This document shows positions 9,203 through 17,819 of a stretch of DNA of 64,000 nt, one piece after another. Positions within the stretch are counted from its first letter, which is position 1, and every line of letters begins with the position of its first letter. The notes below the pieces were generated by a model. The model was not told the origin of the DNA, did not search any database, and saw nothing but the letters and a program-made list of their open reading frames with translations. The stretch is from Deltaproteobacteria bacterium (GTDB lineage: Bacteria; UBA10199; JACPAL01; GCA-016699445). The stretch is from contig CP064976.1 in NCBI GenBank assembly GCA_016699445.1, forward strand, positions 1,984,001 through 2,048,000, in the 5' to 3' direction. A program made the position numbers and the translations under genes.

Positions 9203-9633
9203 AATCCAAATTCCACGTAAAAATTAAATTTAAAGTACCTTATTGCGACATCGACAAATTGGGGCATGTGAATAATGCGACGTATTTGAGTTATTTCGAA
9301 TCGGCGCGTGTGGCTTATTTTCGCAATATTCCAGGGCTCAATTTGTCTGAGATGGACGAGAAGAGTGCAACGGGGATCATTATTTCCGAAATTGGTATCA
9401 AATATTTAGCTCCAGCCTATCTGGATCAAGTCATTGAAGTAGGACTACGTGTTTCCGAAGTGCGCACCAAGGGCTTTCGTATGGAATATGAAATCCGTGA
9501 TCGCAAGACAAAAGCTCTGCTGACCATCGGTCATTCGGTTCAGGTGATGTATAATTATAAAAAACAGACGACTTATCCTATTGGGATGGAATTAAGAAAA
9601 ATTTTTGAGAAAATTGAGAAAAGAACTTTTTAA
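9199..9633 (+). CDS. Acyl-CoA thioesterase, hot-dog fold (YbgC/FcbC type)
   Basis: A 144-residue protein with the 4HBT hot-dog signature: the catalytic region DIDKLGHVNNATYLSYFESAR follows the first strand, with the Asp at about residue 18. Such enzymes hydrolyse acyl-CoA thioesters in the cytoplasm; chain-length preference is not readable. The ATG overlaps the trpG stop by four bases. The gene ends convergent with the SprT-like gene, overlapping it by four bases. Confidence 0.8.
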   Translation: MKSKFHVKIKFKVPYCDIDKLGHVNNATYLSYFESARVAYFRNIPGLNLSEMDEKSATGIIISEIGIKYLAPAYLDQVIEVGLRVSEVRTKGFRMEYEIRDRKTKALLTIGHSVQVMYNYKKQTTYPIGMELRKIFEKIEKRTF

Positions 9634-10085
9634 ATTTGTTCGCTTGTTTTTCCCATCCGACATTTTGGACAATAGCGTTTGCGTGTAATCCAGCGCGGAA
9701 GGCGAAATCTTTTCAAAGATAATGTGTAGTCACACTGATCACAGCGGATCACGCGTGTCGGAGCTTCCACCATAGAGAGCTTAGAAGTGCGTTCGGCATT
9801 ACAGCCTATCGCGATCGCTTTTTGTTTCCATCGAGGTCCATGGCCAGTACGCGGGCCGACGAGGGCATGGGCGATTTCGTGCAAAAGGGTTTGCATCATT
9901 TCTTCTTCAGGAAGTTTGAAAAGATGAATCGAAAGAGAAATGGTTTTAGAATGATACTGACAGGATCCTAAGCGTCTTTTGGCTTTATCGAGTTTGAAAT
10001 TCCAATCGGTGAGGCCGTGTTCCATCATCTTTTGACGGGCGATGATTTCGATGATTTCAATGAAGGGAAGCGAAGTTTGTTCCAT
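9630..10085 (-). CDS. SprT-like zinc metalloprotein
   Basis: The start is placed at ATG 10085, two bases after the stop of the upstream monooxygenase-like gene, rather than at the longer ORF start at 10211 that overlaps that gene. The 151-residue product has the metalloprotease signature HEIAH at residues 69-73 with a third His at 82 (TGHGPRWK). At its C-terminus is a zinc ribbon made of CDQC and CPKC. This is the SprT domain layout (SprT/Spartan-like). Family members bind or process DNA-linked proteins, but the bacterial function is poorly defined. It is likely cotranscribed with the monooxygenase-like gene, whose promoter region has been displaced by an IS. Confidence 0.75.
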   Translation of the reverse strand: MEQTSLPFIEIIEIIARQKMMEHGLTDWNFKLDKAKRRLGSCQYHSKTISLSIHLFKLPEEEMMQTLLHEIAHALVGPRTGHGPRWKQKAIAIGCNAERTSKLSMVEAPTRVIRCDQCDYTLSLKRFRLPRWITRKRYCPKCRMGKTSEQI

Positions 10086-10087
10086 AA

Positions 10088-10387
10088 CTAGCGCGAGACA
10101 ACATAGCGTCGGATGTCTGGAGGAGAGATTAAAAAATCTCCCATATGAGGCAGCGCCGATTGGATATGAGGTGCGGCCAAATGCCGATCGAGATCGGCGT
10201 GGCTTGACCATTCTTCAATAAAAGCCAGATCTGTAGGGTCGGAAGTATTTTGGTGAAGCACGTACTTTAAACAACCCATCTCTTTAAGAGTAGGCTCAAT
10301 AAATTTTGATAAAAACTCTTTCAACGCACCGGCTTTTTCAGGCTTCGCTTTGAAGAGGGCAATGACGTGAATCGTTTGTGTGGACAT
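10088..10387 (-). CDS. Antibiotic biosynthesis monooxygenase (ABM)-domain protein
   Basis: The true start is ATG 10387 (MSTQTIHVIALFKAKPEK); the longer ORF reading from 10447 translates the end of the IS. The 99-residue product fits the small dimeric ABM ferredoxin-like fold: conserved strand VIALFKAKPEKAG, a CLKYVLHQN region and FIEEWSSHADLDRHL with the usual E-W-x-S and H-x-x-A-P-H elements. These proteins act as monooxygenases or heme/quinol-handling enzymes. The IS3-family insertion ends one base upstream of the ATG, so the native ribosome site and promoter are cut off. Confidence 0.75.
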   Translation of the reverse strand: MSTQTIHVIALFKAKPEKAGALKEFLSKFIEPTLKEMGCLKYVLHQNTSDPTDLAFIEEWSSHADLDRHLAAPHIQSALPHMGDFLISPPDIRRYVVSR

Positions 10388-10388
10388 C

Positions 10389-11629
10389 TGATCTGACCCC
10401 GATTTTCCGGACAGTAAATTAGGCAGCGGACTTGTGTAAGTTTTCAAACTCCACGGGGCTCCTATAGCCCAGTGAGGAATGCAAACGTTTGTTGTTATAG
10501 AAAGACATTATGTATTGTTCAATGCTTCTACGAGCCTCTTCTCGTGTGCTATATTTCTGACGATAAACCAGTTCTACTTTCAACGTATGAAAAAAGCTTT
10601 CCACCATCGCATTATCATAACAATTACCCTTACGACTCATGCTCTGGATCACAGCATGCTTTTTAAAAGCTGCCTATAAGGAAGCTAGCATACTGTGTCC
10701 CACGATCTGAATGATGAATGAGCTCTCTAGGAGGTAATCTTAAAGAAAATGCTTTCTCCAGTGCTCTACAGCATAAATCAGCCTGCAAAGAAAACCCTAT
10801 ATCAAAACCAACAATCTTCCTTGAAAAGAAATCCATCACAATGGCCAAATACAACCAGCCTTCTTTTGTCTCGATGTAACTGATGTCACAACCCCATTTC
10901 TGATTCTCTGTTTTTGCTGTAAAAATCCTTAGAAATAACATTTGGAGAGACAAGGTCATTGGCTTTGCTTTGTGTCGTCTGAGGTCTGTATTTAAGCTTA
11001 TGGATCGACTTTAAGCCTGATACTTTCATCAATCGTGCCACGCGGTTTTTGCCACATTCAGTCCCTTGGTTGTGAATGTCACGATGCACGCGTATCGCTC
11101 CGTAAGTCTCACGACTTTCATGATAGGATGACTTAATCATGACCAATAAAGAACGATTCTCACGGCTTCTGTTGCTTTCCAGAACGACCAAGCCAGTCAT
11201 AATACCCTGACCGACTCACTTGGGCTAAAGAACATAAAAACATGACAGCATGACTGTTAGAATTGTCTTTCACGAATTGGTACCTGTCTGTGTGTCCTTG
11301 GCAAAGTAAACTGCCGTTTTTTTTTAAAAGGTCTCTTTCCATTTTGAGAATACGATTCTCTTTTCGAAGTCTGGAAAGCTCTTCTAATTCTGTTTCACTT
11401 AAGGCGTTTGGATCGGCTAAACGCAATCCTCATCTCGGACCCATTTATCCAACGTGCTTTTCCCAATCCCCAAATCACTAGCCACCTGCGCTACTGGAAT
11501 CTTTTGCTTTAATACCAATCCTTTCGCTTCTGTTTTGAACTCTTTTGTATATCGACGTCGGGTTAACATTCTGACCTCCTCAGTCTTCGTTACCTCTTAT
11601 TCACTGTCCGGTAAAGTGGGGTCGGATCA
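10389..11629 (-). mobile_element. IS3-family insertion sequence, copy 1
   Basis: The element is 1241 bp and carries imperfect terminal inverted repeats of about 27 bp. The ends read TGATCTGACCCC (10389 side) and TGATCCGACCCC (complement of the 11629 side), both continuing to CCGGACAGT. It is flanked by a 3-bp direct repeat, ATC at 10386-10388 and 11630-11632, as expected for IS3-family transposition. It carries orfA (helix-turn-helix) and orfB (DDE integrase) remnants on the minus strand. A second copy in opposite orientation lies at 52228-53459 with its own target repeat. Confidence 0.93.
10419..11569 (-). pseudogene. IS3-family transposase OrfAB, multiple frameshifts (copy 1)
   Basis: Fragments in three frames together give the full OrfA/OrfB pair. 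OrfA starts at ATG 11569 with an HTH and a leucine-zipper-like segment (SRLRKENRILKMERDLLKK). OrfB carries YYDWLGR, YGAIRVHRDI, the integrase core CDISYIETKEGWLYLAIVMD (first Asp), HHSDRGTQY (second Asp) and KGNCYDNAMVESFF (Glu). An A run at 11317-11325 is the usual site of programmed -1 frameshifting between orfA and orfB; here it has nine A, which fuses the frames directly, against seven in copy 2. Compared with copy 2, this copy has private single-base indels (for example an extra G in TCTGGAAAGC and an extra T in GGATTTTTAC), so it cannot make a full protein as written. Confidence 0.85.
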
Positions 11630-11731
11630 ATCCGTGAGAGGTAACGAGTGTTTTTGGAGAGTGCAAGAGGATTGCAATCCTTGCTAAGATCTTGACGAAT
11701 CTTTTGAGGAAAGGCTACGAACGCTGCCCTT

Positions 11732-13256
11732 ATGTCTAAACCCATTAAAAAAGTTCTGATAGCCAATCGAGGTGAAATTGCCACCCGCGTGATCCGTGCC
11801 TGTCGTGAAGTGGGGATCAAAACGGTTGTCGTTTACTCCGAGATTGATCGTGATTCACTGGCGGTGCGTTGGGCCGATGAAGCCTATTTGATTGGGCCTG
11901 CAGCAGCGAAAGAAAGTTATTTGGTGACTGAAAAGATTTTGGAAGTGGCCAAAAACAGGGGCTGATGCGATTCATCCAGGTTATGGTTTTCTTTCCGAGA
12001 ATGCCGACTTTTCCGACGAATGCGCCAAACAGGGCATTCAATTTATCGGACCCCGCGGCGAATCCATGAGGATGTTGGGTGATAAGATCTCTGGTCGTCG
12101 AGTGGCGGAAAAAGTAGGTGTGCCGACGGTACCTGGAATCAAAGATCCTTTGAAAGATGCCGAAGAAGCGAAGGGGATTGCCGAAAAAATCGGATATCCC
12201 GTACTACTCAAAGCGCGTTCCGGAGGTGGTGGTAAGGGAATGCGTAAAGTCCATAAACCTGAAGAAATGGAAACAGCCTTTCGTCTGGCGTCTTCCGAAG
12301 CGGCATCATCTTTTAAAGATCCTGTTTTGTTCATGGAAAAATATGTCGAAGAGCCTCATCACATTGAAATTCAAATTTTGGGTGATCGTCATGGAAACGT
12401 TGTGGCTCTGGGGGAACGTGAATGTTCTGCCCAACGTCGTCATCAAAAAGTCATCGAAGAAAGCCCTTCGCCTTATGTGAAGGACTCCACGCGCCAAAAA
12501 CTTCTCGAAGCTGCTGTAAAGCTCGGCAAAGAAGCCCGTTATGAAAATGCGGGCACGATGGAATTTTTGGTCGATAAGAATCAAGACTACTATTTCTTAG
12601 AAATGAATGCACGTCTTCAAGTGGAACATCCCGTCACGGAGGAAGTGACGAAGTTGGATCTATTGCGGGCTCAGCTGATGATTGCTTCGGGTGAAAAGTT
12701 GGAAAATATCATTGGTGATTTTGCCAAAACTCCAGTGCCTAAGCCCATTGGACATTCAATCGAATGTCGTATTTATGCGGAAGATCCTGATAATGATTTT
12801 ATGCCTTCTCCCGGAAAAGTGATTTTTGTGCGCAACCCTGAAGGTCCTGGTGTGCGCGTCGATGGCGCTGTGTTTTCTGGAAGTACGATTTCGGTTTATT
12901 ATGATCCCATGATTGCCAAATTGATTACGTGGGGTCTTGATCGTGAACAAGCCATTCTCCGTATGGAACGTGCTTTAAAAGAATACCAAATCGTCGGTGT
13001 CAAAACGAATATCGCCTTTTTAGAAGCGATTTTGGCTCATAAAGATTTTCGCCGTGGGCATTATGATACGGGAATGATTGAGCGAGACATCACAACACTT
13101 CGCCAAAAAAGCCACGAGGGTTATGATGAGCTGGCGGCTCTGGCTGCTGTGGTTCATCAATCTCAAAAGAAAAATATCCAGCTTGTTTCAAGTGCTACGG
13201 CAACGACAGTTTCCCCTTGGAGATTAGTGGGTCGTAAGGAAGGGATGAGATCATGA
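11732..13256 (+). CDS. accC: Biotin carboxylase subunit of acetyl-/propionyl-CoA carboxylase (frameshifted)
   Basis: It starts MSKPIKKVLIANRGEIATRV, the typical biotin carboxylase N-terminus. The frame breaks at about 11951-11960, in the A5 run of GCCAAAAACAGGGG, and resumes as TGADAIHPGYGFLSENA. It then runs through the ATP-grasp glycine loop GGGGKGM (near residue 166), ECSAQRRHQK, the active-site MNARLQVEHPVTE and the C-terminal domain. The corrected length is about 507 residues, normal for AccC-type subunits. It carboxylates biotin on BCCP with ATP and bicarbonate. The BCCP gene overlaps its end by four bases. Together with the methylmalonyl-CoA mutase at 17.8 kb it suggests propionyl-CoA metabolism, but the carboxyltransferase is not in the window, so acetyl-CoA carboxylase remains possible. 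Confidence 0.88.
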
Positions 13257-13738
13257 AATACGAAGCGATGATTGAAGGACGTTCTGTCATGATCGAGGAA
13301 GTCAGTCCGACAGTTTATAAGATTAATGGAGTCGAGAAGGCTGTTGATGTTTTAGTGTTGGGTCCTGGTTTGTATTCTTTGTTAGTCGATGGTCAATCCC
13401 ATGAAGTGGCTGTCCGTGAAGACAAAAAAGGTAAAATTGTTGAGGTGGATGCTCATTTGATCCCGGTGAAACTCTTGGATCCTTGGGCCCCAAAAGCCGC
13501 TGCAGGAAAAGATGGTATCGAAGGTGAAGTAACGTTGACCTCCCCGATGCCGGGCCGTGTCGTTTCCATCAAAGCAGAAGCGGGCGCTGCCGTGGAAGAA
13601 GGTGCTGGCGTCATTGTGGTCGAAGCCATGAAAATGGAAAACGAACTTCAATCTCCCAAGACCGGAAAAATCAAAGCGGTTTTGGTCAAAGTGGGAGACA
13701 CTGTCGAATCTGGACAGGATTTAGTGGTGATCGAGTAA
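13253..13738 (+). CDS. Biotin carboxyl carrier protein (BCCP) subunit
   Basis: A 161-residue protein whose C-terminal lipoyl/biotinyl domain carries the biotinylation motif EAMKMEN near residue 124 (the Lys accepts biotin) and a preceding SPMPGRVVSI strand. The N-terminal ~80 residues form a separate small domain, as in the C-terminal part of propionyl-CoA or methylcrotonyl-CoA carboxylase alpha chains. The ATGA overlap with the biotin carboxylase gene shows the alpha chain is split into two translationally coupled polypeptides. Confidence 0.9.
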   Translation: MKYEAMIEGRSVMIEEVSPTVYKINGVEKAVDVLVLGPGLYSLLVDGQSHEVAVREDKKGKIVEVDAHLIPVKLLDPWAPKAAAGKDGIEGEVTLTSPMPGRVVSIKAEAGAAVEEGAGVIVVEAMKMENELQSPKTGKIKAVLVKVGDTVESGQDLVVIE

Positions 13739-13797
13739 AATTTTCCTGAGTTATCCACAGCCATCTTCTTATGAAAGCTGTTTATTTTTAATGACTT

Positions 13798-13820
13798 AGT
13801 CGGGTGCCTGGCACCTGACT
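13798..13820. terminator. Palindromic hairpin between convergent genes
   Basis: AGTCGGGTGCC and GGCACCTGACT form a near-perfect inverted repeat around a single T, with one G/T mismatch. It lies between the BCCP gene and the convergent PEGA gene, and is followed by ATTTT on the plus strand. It may terminate both transcripts. GGTGCC/GGCACC palindromes of this kind are also a common dispersed repeat type, so it could be one copy of such a family. Confidence 0.55.
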
Positions 13821-13831
13821 ATTTTCTCACA

Positions 13832-14194
13832 TCACTCCATTTTTAAAGCGATATCTTTATATTCTTTGCGGTGTTCATTTCCGAAATCAACAGTTGTGCG
13901 CCAGCTTTCAAAACCTTCTTTTTTTACCACCAGATCCATCTTGGCATCTCGAGGCATTTTTTTGATGGTGAGAGGTGTTTTGCCAATGAGAGCGCCTCCT
14001 AAAATAACATCGGCCTGAGAGGGCTTTGAAAAGACAACAATTTCACCTGTGAGATCTTTGGAATTATGCATAGCTTTATCAAAGGTAGAGGTTTGTGATT
14101 TGGCCGAAGCGTCGTGAGATAGGGTTGTGGTGAGTATGCAGGCCAAACCAACCATCAGGCTGATTTTGTGAAGAGAGTTTTTTCGATGTTTCAT
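13832..14194 (-). CDS. PEGA-domain secreted protein
   Basis: A 120-residue protein with an N-terminal signal peptide (MKHRKNSLHKISLMVGLACI, hydrophobic core, cleavage near ASA) and one PEGA domain. The conserved pattern is visible: IVVFSKPSQADVILGGALIG, then TPLTIKKMP, and a repeat end with VVKKEGFESW. PEGA domains are small beta folds found in surface or periplasmic proteins. Its start overlaps the stop of the upstream membrane-protein gene by four bases, so the two are translationally coupled. Confidence 0.75.
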   Translation of the reverse strand: MKHRKNSLHKISLMVGLACILTTTLSHDASAKSQTSTFDKAMHNSKDLTGEIVVFSKPSQADVILGGALIGKTPLTIKKMPRDAKMDLVVKKEGFESWRTTVDFGNEHRKEYKDIALKME

Positions 14195-15366
14195 AATGTA
14201 TCCTTCCTTAAAACTTCTTTAAATGGAGCTGTGGGACGAAGAGCGATAAGGGATTGAGGAAGGTGATTGAGAATCACCATTTCAAGCTTCGTTTGGTTTT
14301 TTTTATAAGAGATTGCTAAAAAGAGTGTTCCCACTCCAACGCCGATAATCATGTATGGAAAAAAAACCGAATGAGGGTAAACCCTTGAGAAGAGATAGAG
14401 GATGTGATCGAAAATTCCAAAAAGTCCAAACACCATCAGGACAGCTCTCCCTAAAAATACAGACAAGGCAATTAAAGACATATGAATAACTAAGCTTAAT
14501 ATAGCTGTCCCATGGCTTTCAGTGAAAAGAAGCCCTAAAGAGCTGATGCTGAGCGATATAGTGTAGGCTCCAAAAAGATAAGCCCAAAAGGCTTCTGATT
14601 TATTACTTTTCCAATCAAGCCTGTAGGCCACATAAAGTGCGATAGCTCCGGTGATGATGCCGGCTTTCGCGAGCATGTCATAGGGAGGGCATGTCATGCA
14701 TTGTGCTTGGAGAGGTGCCCATCCTTCATAACGAATAATGAATGATAGGACCTCCCTGAAGACATCATCAAAGAGATAAAGAATAGCGAATATTAGAAAA
14801 GGGAATGCGATCAAGCGCCTCATGATAAGAGCGATTCCTAAAGCGACCAAGGGAGGGAGTAAGGGGTTTCGCAGTAAAATAAGTTCGGTTTTTAAATGGC
14901 CGATTCCAGCGGGGAGTGGAGCTTCCCAACCAAGGAATGTCATTAAAAAAGTGACAAATCCGTAAGTCGCGATGAGTCCCAAGATGGATAAAATGCCTGC
15001 AATGATAGAGCTGTTCTTAATTTTTTGAAAATAATAGGCCGAAAAGGAGAAGAAAAACGAGAGCCCTCCGAATGAGAGGAGTAATACTAAGACTTGTTTC
15101 TTCATCCATTGATCGAAGAGTAGGTATCCTAAGGCTGCTAATATGGCCAAGCCTCCAAGAGCATAGAGGGCGTAGGTCGAATCCACAGCTCGTTGAGTTC
15201 TTTTCTCCATGAAATCCTGTAATTTTAAGGATTGATCTAAAGATAAGACCCCTTCCTTCACCGCCAGATCGAAATCTTTTGGAGAAACCCGCACCATAAG
15301 AACCCTTAACGGCATTTTTGAAAAAAACTTGAGGCATTTATATAAAAAATTTTTCTGTCTTGCCAT
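14191..15366 (-). CDS. DUF2157-like polytopic membrane protein
   Basis: The ~391-residue protein has a cytoplasmic N-terminal segment (DLAVKEGVLSLDQSLKLQDF, the part resembling DUF2157) followed by about ten predicted membrane helices rich in Leu, Ile and Phe. An alternative ATG (MPLRVLMVRV, 15315) would remove a basic N-terminus. Function unknown. It is coupled to the PEGA gene and divergent from the winged-helix/PRTase regulator with only 33 bp between starts, so the two could share a regulated promoter region. Confidence 0.65.
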   Translation of the reverse strand: MARQKNFLYKCLKFFSKMPLRVLMVRVSPKDFDLAVKEGVLSLDQSLKLQDFMEKRTQRAVDSTYALYALGGLAILAALGYLLFDQWMKKQVLVLLLSFGGLSFFFSFSAYYFQKIKNSSIIAGILSILGLIATYGFVTFLMTFLGWEAPLPAGIGHLKTELILLRNPLLPPLVALGIALIMRRLIAFPFLIFAILYLFDDVFREVLSFIIRYEGWAPLQAQCMTCPPYDMLAKAGIITGAIALYVAYRLDWKSNKSEAFWAYLFGAYTISLSISSLGLLFTESHGTAILSLVIHMSLIALSVFLGRAVLMVFGLFGIFDHILYLFSRVYPHSVFFPYMIIGVGVGTLFLAISYKKNQTKLEMVILNHLPQSLIALRPTAPFKEVLRKDTL

Positions 15367-15399
15367 GTATTGTTTATAGTTTATACTTAACTAATAACT

Positions 15400-16389
15400 A
15401 TGAAGTCTGACTCAAAAGATAAGATAATTGATTTTATTAAGAAAAATGGAAAAGCAAGGCCGGCAGAGCTCATTCATTTATTGAATATTTCCCCTGTTGC
15501 CGTCCAAAAACATCTTCGAGAGCTTTCGGAGAAAGGACTTTTGAAGAAGGCAGGCAAGCCACCATTGGTTTACTATCTTTTGGCGGCGGTCTCCGAACCC
15601 ACCTTTAGGCCTCACTTATCAGAAGAAAGTACATGCTATCTTGATGCTCATTATTCCTATGTAACGTCAGACGGTACTTTTATTTCCGGAGTCGACGGTT
15701 TCTCTCTATGGCTTTCAAAAACCTCTCAGGTGAAATATGCGGAATCACTTGCTCGGGAATATAGTCAAATTCATCGGGAAGCAGAAACGTTTCGAATGCC
15801 TGAGGGCTGGATCGAAGGGATTCAAAAGTTTCAAACAACATTTCCCAAAAATTTTTTGGACCAAGTCTACTATCAGGATTTTTATAGTTTACCTAAGTTT
15901 GGCAGGACTCGTTTGGGTCATGAACTACTTTTAGCCAAGCAAGCACAAGACAAGCCCTTAATACAAACCATGGGAAAAAAAATCCTTCCCACTCTCGAAA
16001 AAATTATTCAGAAAAATAAAATCAATGCCATCGCTTGGACACCTCATTCCATTCCAAGAAAAATACCTTTTTTAAAAGAGCTGAGGCGTTCTCTAAACTT
16101 GGGATTAAGTGAAGTCTCTGTGGTCAAAGCATTCACGGGCGATCTTCCCGTTGCACAAAAATCGTTGTCTAAATTGGAAGATCGAATCGAAAACGCACGC
16201 AATAGTACTTTTATCCATTCGATCAATCCTACACAAACACGCATCTTGGTCATAGACGATGCCGTAGGCTCCGGGGCTACTTTAAATGAGATCGCTGCGA
16301 AGTTGCGAAATTATCCCTTTGTGAAATTCATCGCTGGGTTTGTTTTGGTTGGTTCATACAAAGGATTTGAAGTGATCAAAGAAGTGTAG
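15400..16389 (+). CDS. Winged-helix DNA-binding / phosphoribosyltransferase fusion protein
   Basis: Residues ~1-65 form an MarR/ArsR-like winged helix (FIKKNGKARPAELIHLLN, VAVQKHLRELSEKGLLKKAG). The C-terminal ~120 residues carry a PRPP-binding loop, ILVIDDAVGSGATLNEIA, preceded by a ComF-like segment (TPHSIPRKIPFLKELRRSL). The middle region is helical and unassigned. A DNA-binding domain joined to a PRTase fold suggests a regulator that senses PRPP or a nucleotide, in the general manner of Bacillus PurR, or a ComF-like enzyme with its own DNA-binding arm. Targets are unknown; the divergent DUF2157/PEGA pair is the obvious candidate. Confidence 0.7.
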   Translation: MKSDSKDKIIDFIKKNGKARPAELIHLLNISPVAVQKHLRELSEKGLLKKAGKPPLVYYLLAAVSEPTFRPHLSEESTCYLDAHYSYVTSDGTFISGVDGFSLWLSKTSQVKYAESLAREYSQIHREAETFRMPEGWIEGIQKFQTTFPKNFLDQVYYQDFYSLPKFGRTRLGHELLLAKQAQDKPLIQTMGKKILPTLEKIIQKNKINAIAWTPHSIPRKIPFLKELRRSLNLGLSEVSVVKAFTGDLPVAQKSLSKLEDRIENARNSTFIHSINPTQTRILVIDDAVGSGATLNEIAAKLRNYPFVKFIAGFVLVGSYKGFEVIKEV

Positions 16390-16401
16390 TCTGTATAAAA
16401 T

Positions 16402-16617
16402 ATGCAACAACTCACATTCCGACTCAAAGGCGAATTTGTCGAACTCAACCAACTGCTCAAGCTCGTCGGCTTGTGCGAAAGCGGTGGGGCAGGAAAGGCC
16501 ATAGTGGCCGAAGGCGCTGTTTCTGTCGATGGGCAACAAGAGCTGCGCAAGACCTGTAAAATCCGTGCGGGAGCTGTGGTGACATTGGAAGGTCTTCGGA
16601 TTACAGTGACGGAATAA
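16402..16617 (+). CDS. S4-domain RNA-binding protein (YbcJ/RqcP-like)
   Basis: A 71-residue protein consisting of a single S4 domain: residues EFVELNQLLKLVGLCESGG, AKAIVAEGAVSVDG and the basic end KTCKIRAGAVVTLEG. Small stand-alone S4 proteins bind structured RNA or the ribosome (YbcJ, RqcP/YlmH-type). The gene lies 12 bp after the regulator and is probably cotranscribed. Confidence 0.8.
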   Translation: MQQLTFRLKGEFVELNQLLKLVGLCESGGAGKAIVAEGAVSVDGQQELRKTCKIRAGAVVTLEGLRITVTE

Positions 16618-16622
16618 TTTTA

Positions 16623-17444
16623 TTAGTTGCTATTCGAAACGCCGCTTTTAGTTCCGAGCTTCGAGAGCATCTCATCAAAGTAAGGTCGATCTCTTAAATT
16701 CATGTACTCTTCCGGAAAGACGACGATTTCGATCGTGGCCATTTTGCGGTCAGGATCGGCGTTGCGCAAAACGAAAGAGAAGCGGCTGCCATCGACCAGC
16801 TTGGTGTTATTCATAAAAGGCGTGTCGAAGTAGGAAACTCCAAATTCAATCGTCTTAAAATTAAAATTTTCATCAGCCGAGCTCACGCGGACTCGAATGT
16901 CGGATTGAGATACAGACAGTATGCGCGCGGCAAAGGTGTAATCACGATCTTTTCCCTTCATGGAAAAGGTATTCATTTTTTTACAGTCGTCTGTTTCTTG
17001 AACACAAAACTGCATTTCCATGGGTTCGTTGTTGGGTTTTGTGAGCAGGTTGACCTGCTTATCGGCAGCATCGCGCGCGATCGCAATGAGTCGTTTGCGT
17101 TGTTCGGGATTGAGTCGGCGATCCAGATCCTCATAAAGAGGACGCGCGTCGAAAAATTCCTGAAAATTAAGAGTGAGAAGATGGAGATACATCATCTGTT
17201 TTTCGGGATCGCTCAAAATATCTTTTCCGAAATAAGAACCGATCAGAGAATTAAACATCTGAGAGCGCAGGGTGCTGTCGGATTGTTCGCGCTGGGTCAT
17301 GATTTGCACATAGAGCTGCGTCTCACGATTTTTTTCCTGATTCACATTGATAACAATAGGAATAAACACGCCAGCGAGCAGGGCTCCTACGGCGGTTGTT
17401 GCGCGCAAAATAACTTCAAGGCGGCTGGAGGGTTCTGTGCTCAT
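16623..17444 (-). CDS. Membrane-anchored hypothetical protein
   Basis: A 273-residue protein with one N-terminal membrane span (AVGALLAGVFIPIVINV, residues ~17-33), then a helical, charged region (NQEKNRETQLYVQIMTQREQ) and a C-terminal beta-rich part. The family is not recognised. The single span near the N-terminus suggests a periplasmic domain. It is 18 bp downstream of the small regulatory-like-domain protein at 17463-17774 on the same strand, so the pair is likely one transcript. Confidence 0.6.
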   Translation of the reverse strand: MSTEPSSRLEVILRATTAVGALLAGVFIPIVINVNQEKNRETQLYVQIMTQREQSDSTLRSQMFNSLIGSYFGKDILSDPEKQMMYLHLLTLNFQEFFDARPLYEDLDRRLNPEQRKRLIAIARDAADKQVNLLTKPNNEPMEMQFCVQETDDCKKMNTFSMKGKDRDYTFAARILSVSQSDIRVRVSSADENFNFKTIEFGVSYFDTPFMNNTKLVDGSRFSFVLRNADPDRKMATIEIVVFPEEYMNLRDRPYFDEMLSKLGTKSGVSNSN

Positions 17445-17462
17445 AAGAGTTCCTTAAGTTTC

Positions 17463-17774
17463 TCAATCAATTTTAAGATTTTTCTCAGTATCTTGAGGAT
17501 AGACTTCTACTTTTTGAGATTTACTGCTGCCATCCGGGAGTTTGATTTCAAGTGTATAAGATCCGGGATTGAGATCGACAGAATAAAATCCAATATCATT
17601 AGTCTTAATCTTTTTATCCTGAACAGAAATTTCGGCGCCTTTCAGCGGCGTTCCTTTATAGGAAATTTTTCCATAAAGCTCGGAGGCCCATAAAGATGAT
17701 GAGAGAGACGCCATACTTAATACTAAAAGAATGATGATTTTTTCATAAATCCTCCCTTTCAAACGGTGGAGCAC
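17463..17774 (-). CDS. Secreted carboxypeptidase-regulatory-like domain protein
   Basis: A 103-residue protein with signal peptide (IIILLVLSMASLSSSLWAS) followed by a single CarboxypepD_reg-like beta-sandwich: ELYGKISYKGTPLKGAEISV, then TNDIGFYSVDLNPGSYTLEI. Such domains occur in envelope proteins as small structural modules. It is first of a two-gene minus-strand unit with the membrane-anchored protein. Confidence 0.65.
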   Translation of the reverse strand: MLHRLKGRIYEKIIILLVLSMASLSSSLWASELYGKISYKGTPLKGAEISVQDKKIKTNDIGFYSVDLNPGSYTLEIKLPDGSSKSQKVEVYPQDTEKNLKID

Positions 17775-17819
17775 AGGCTTAGTTTATTTTAAACCAGCAG
17801 TAAATAGTTGATTCACATA

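Noticed and set aside
13751..13759. TTATCCACA, a perfect DnaA-box match, near the BCCP gene end
   Set aside because: Single box with no cluster, no AT-rich unwinding region and no dnaA/dnaN/gyrB context; similar matches occur inside coding sequences (near 4040 and 56280).
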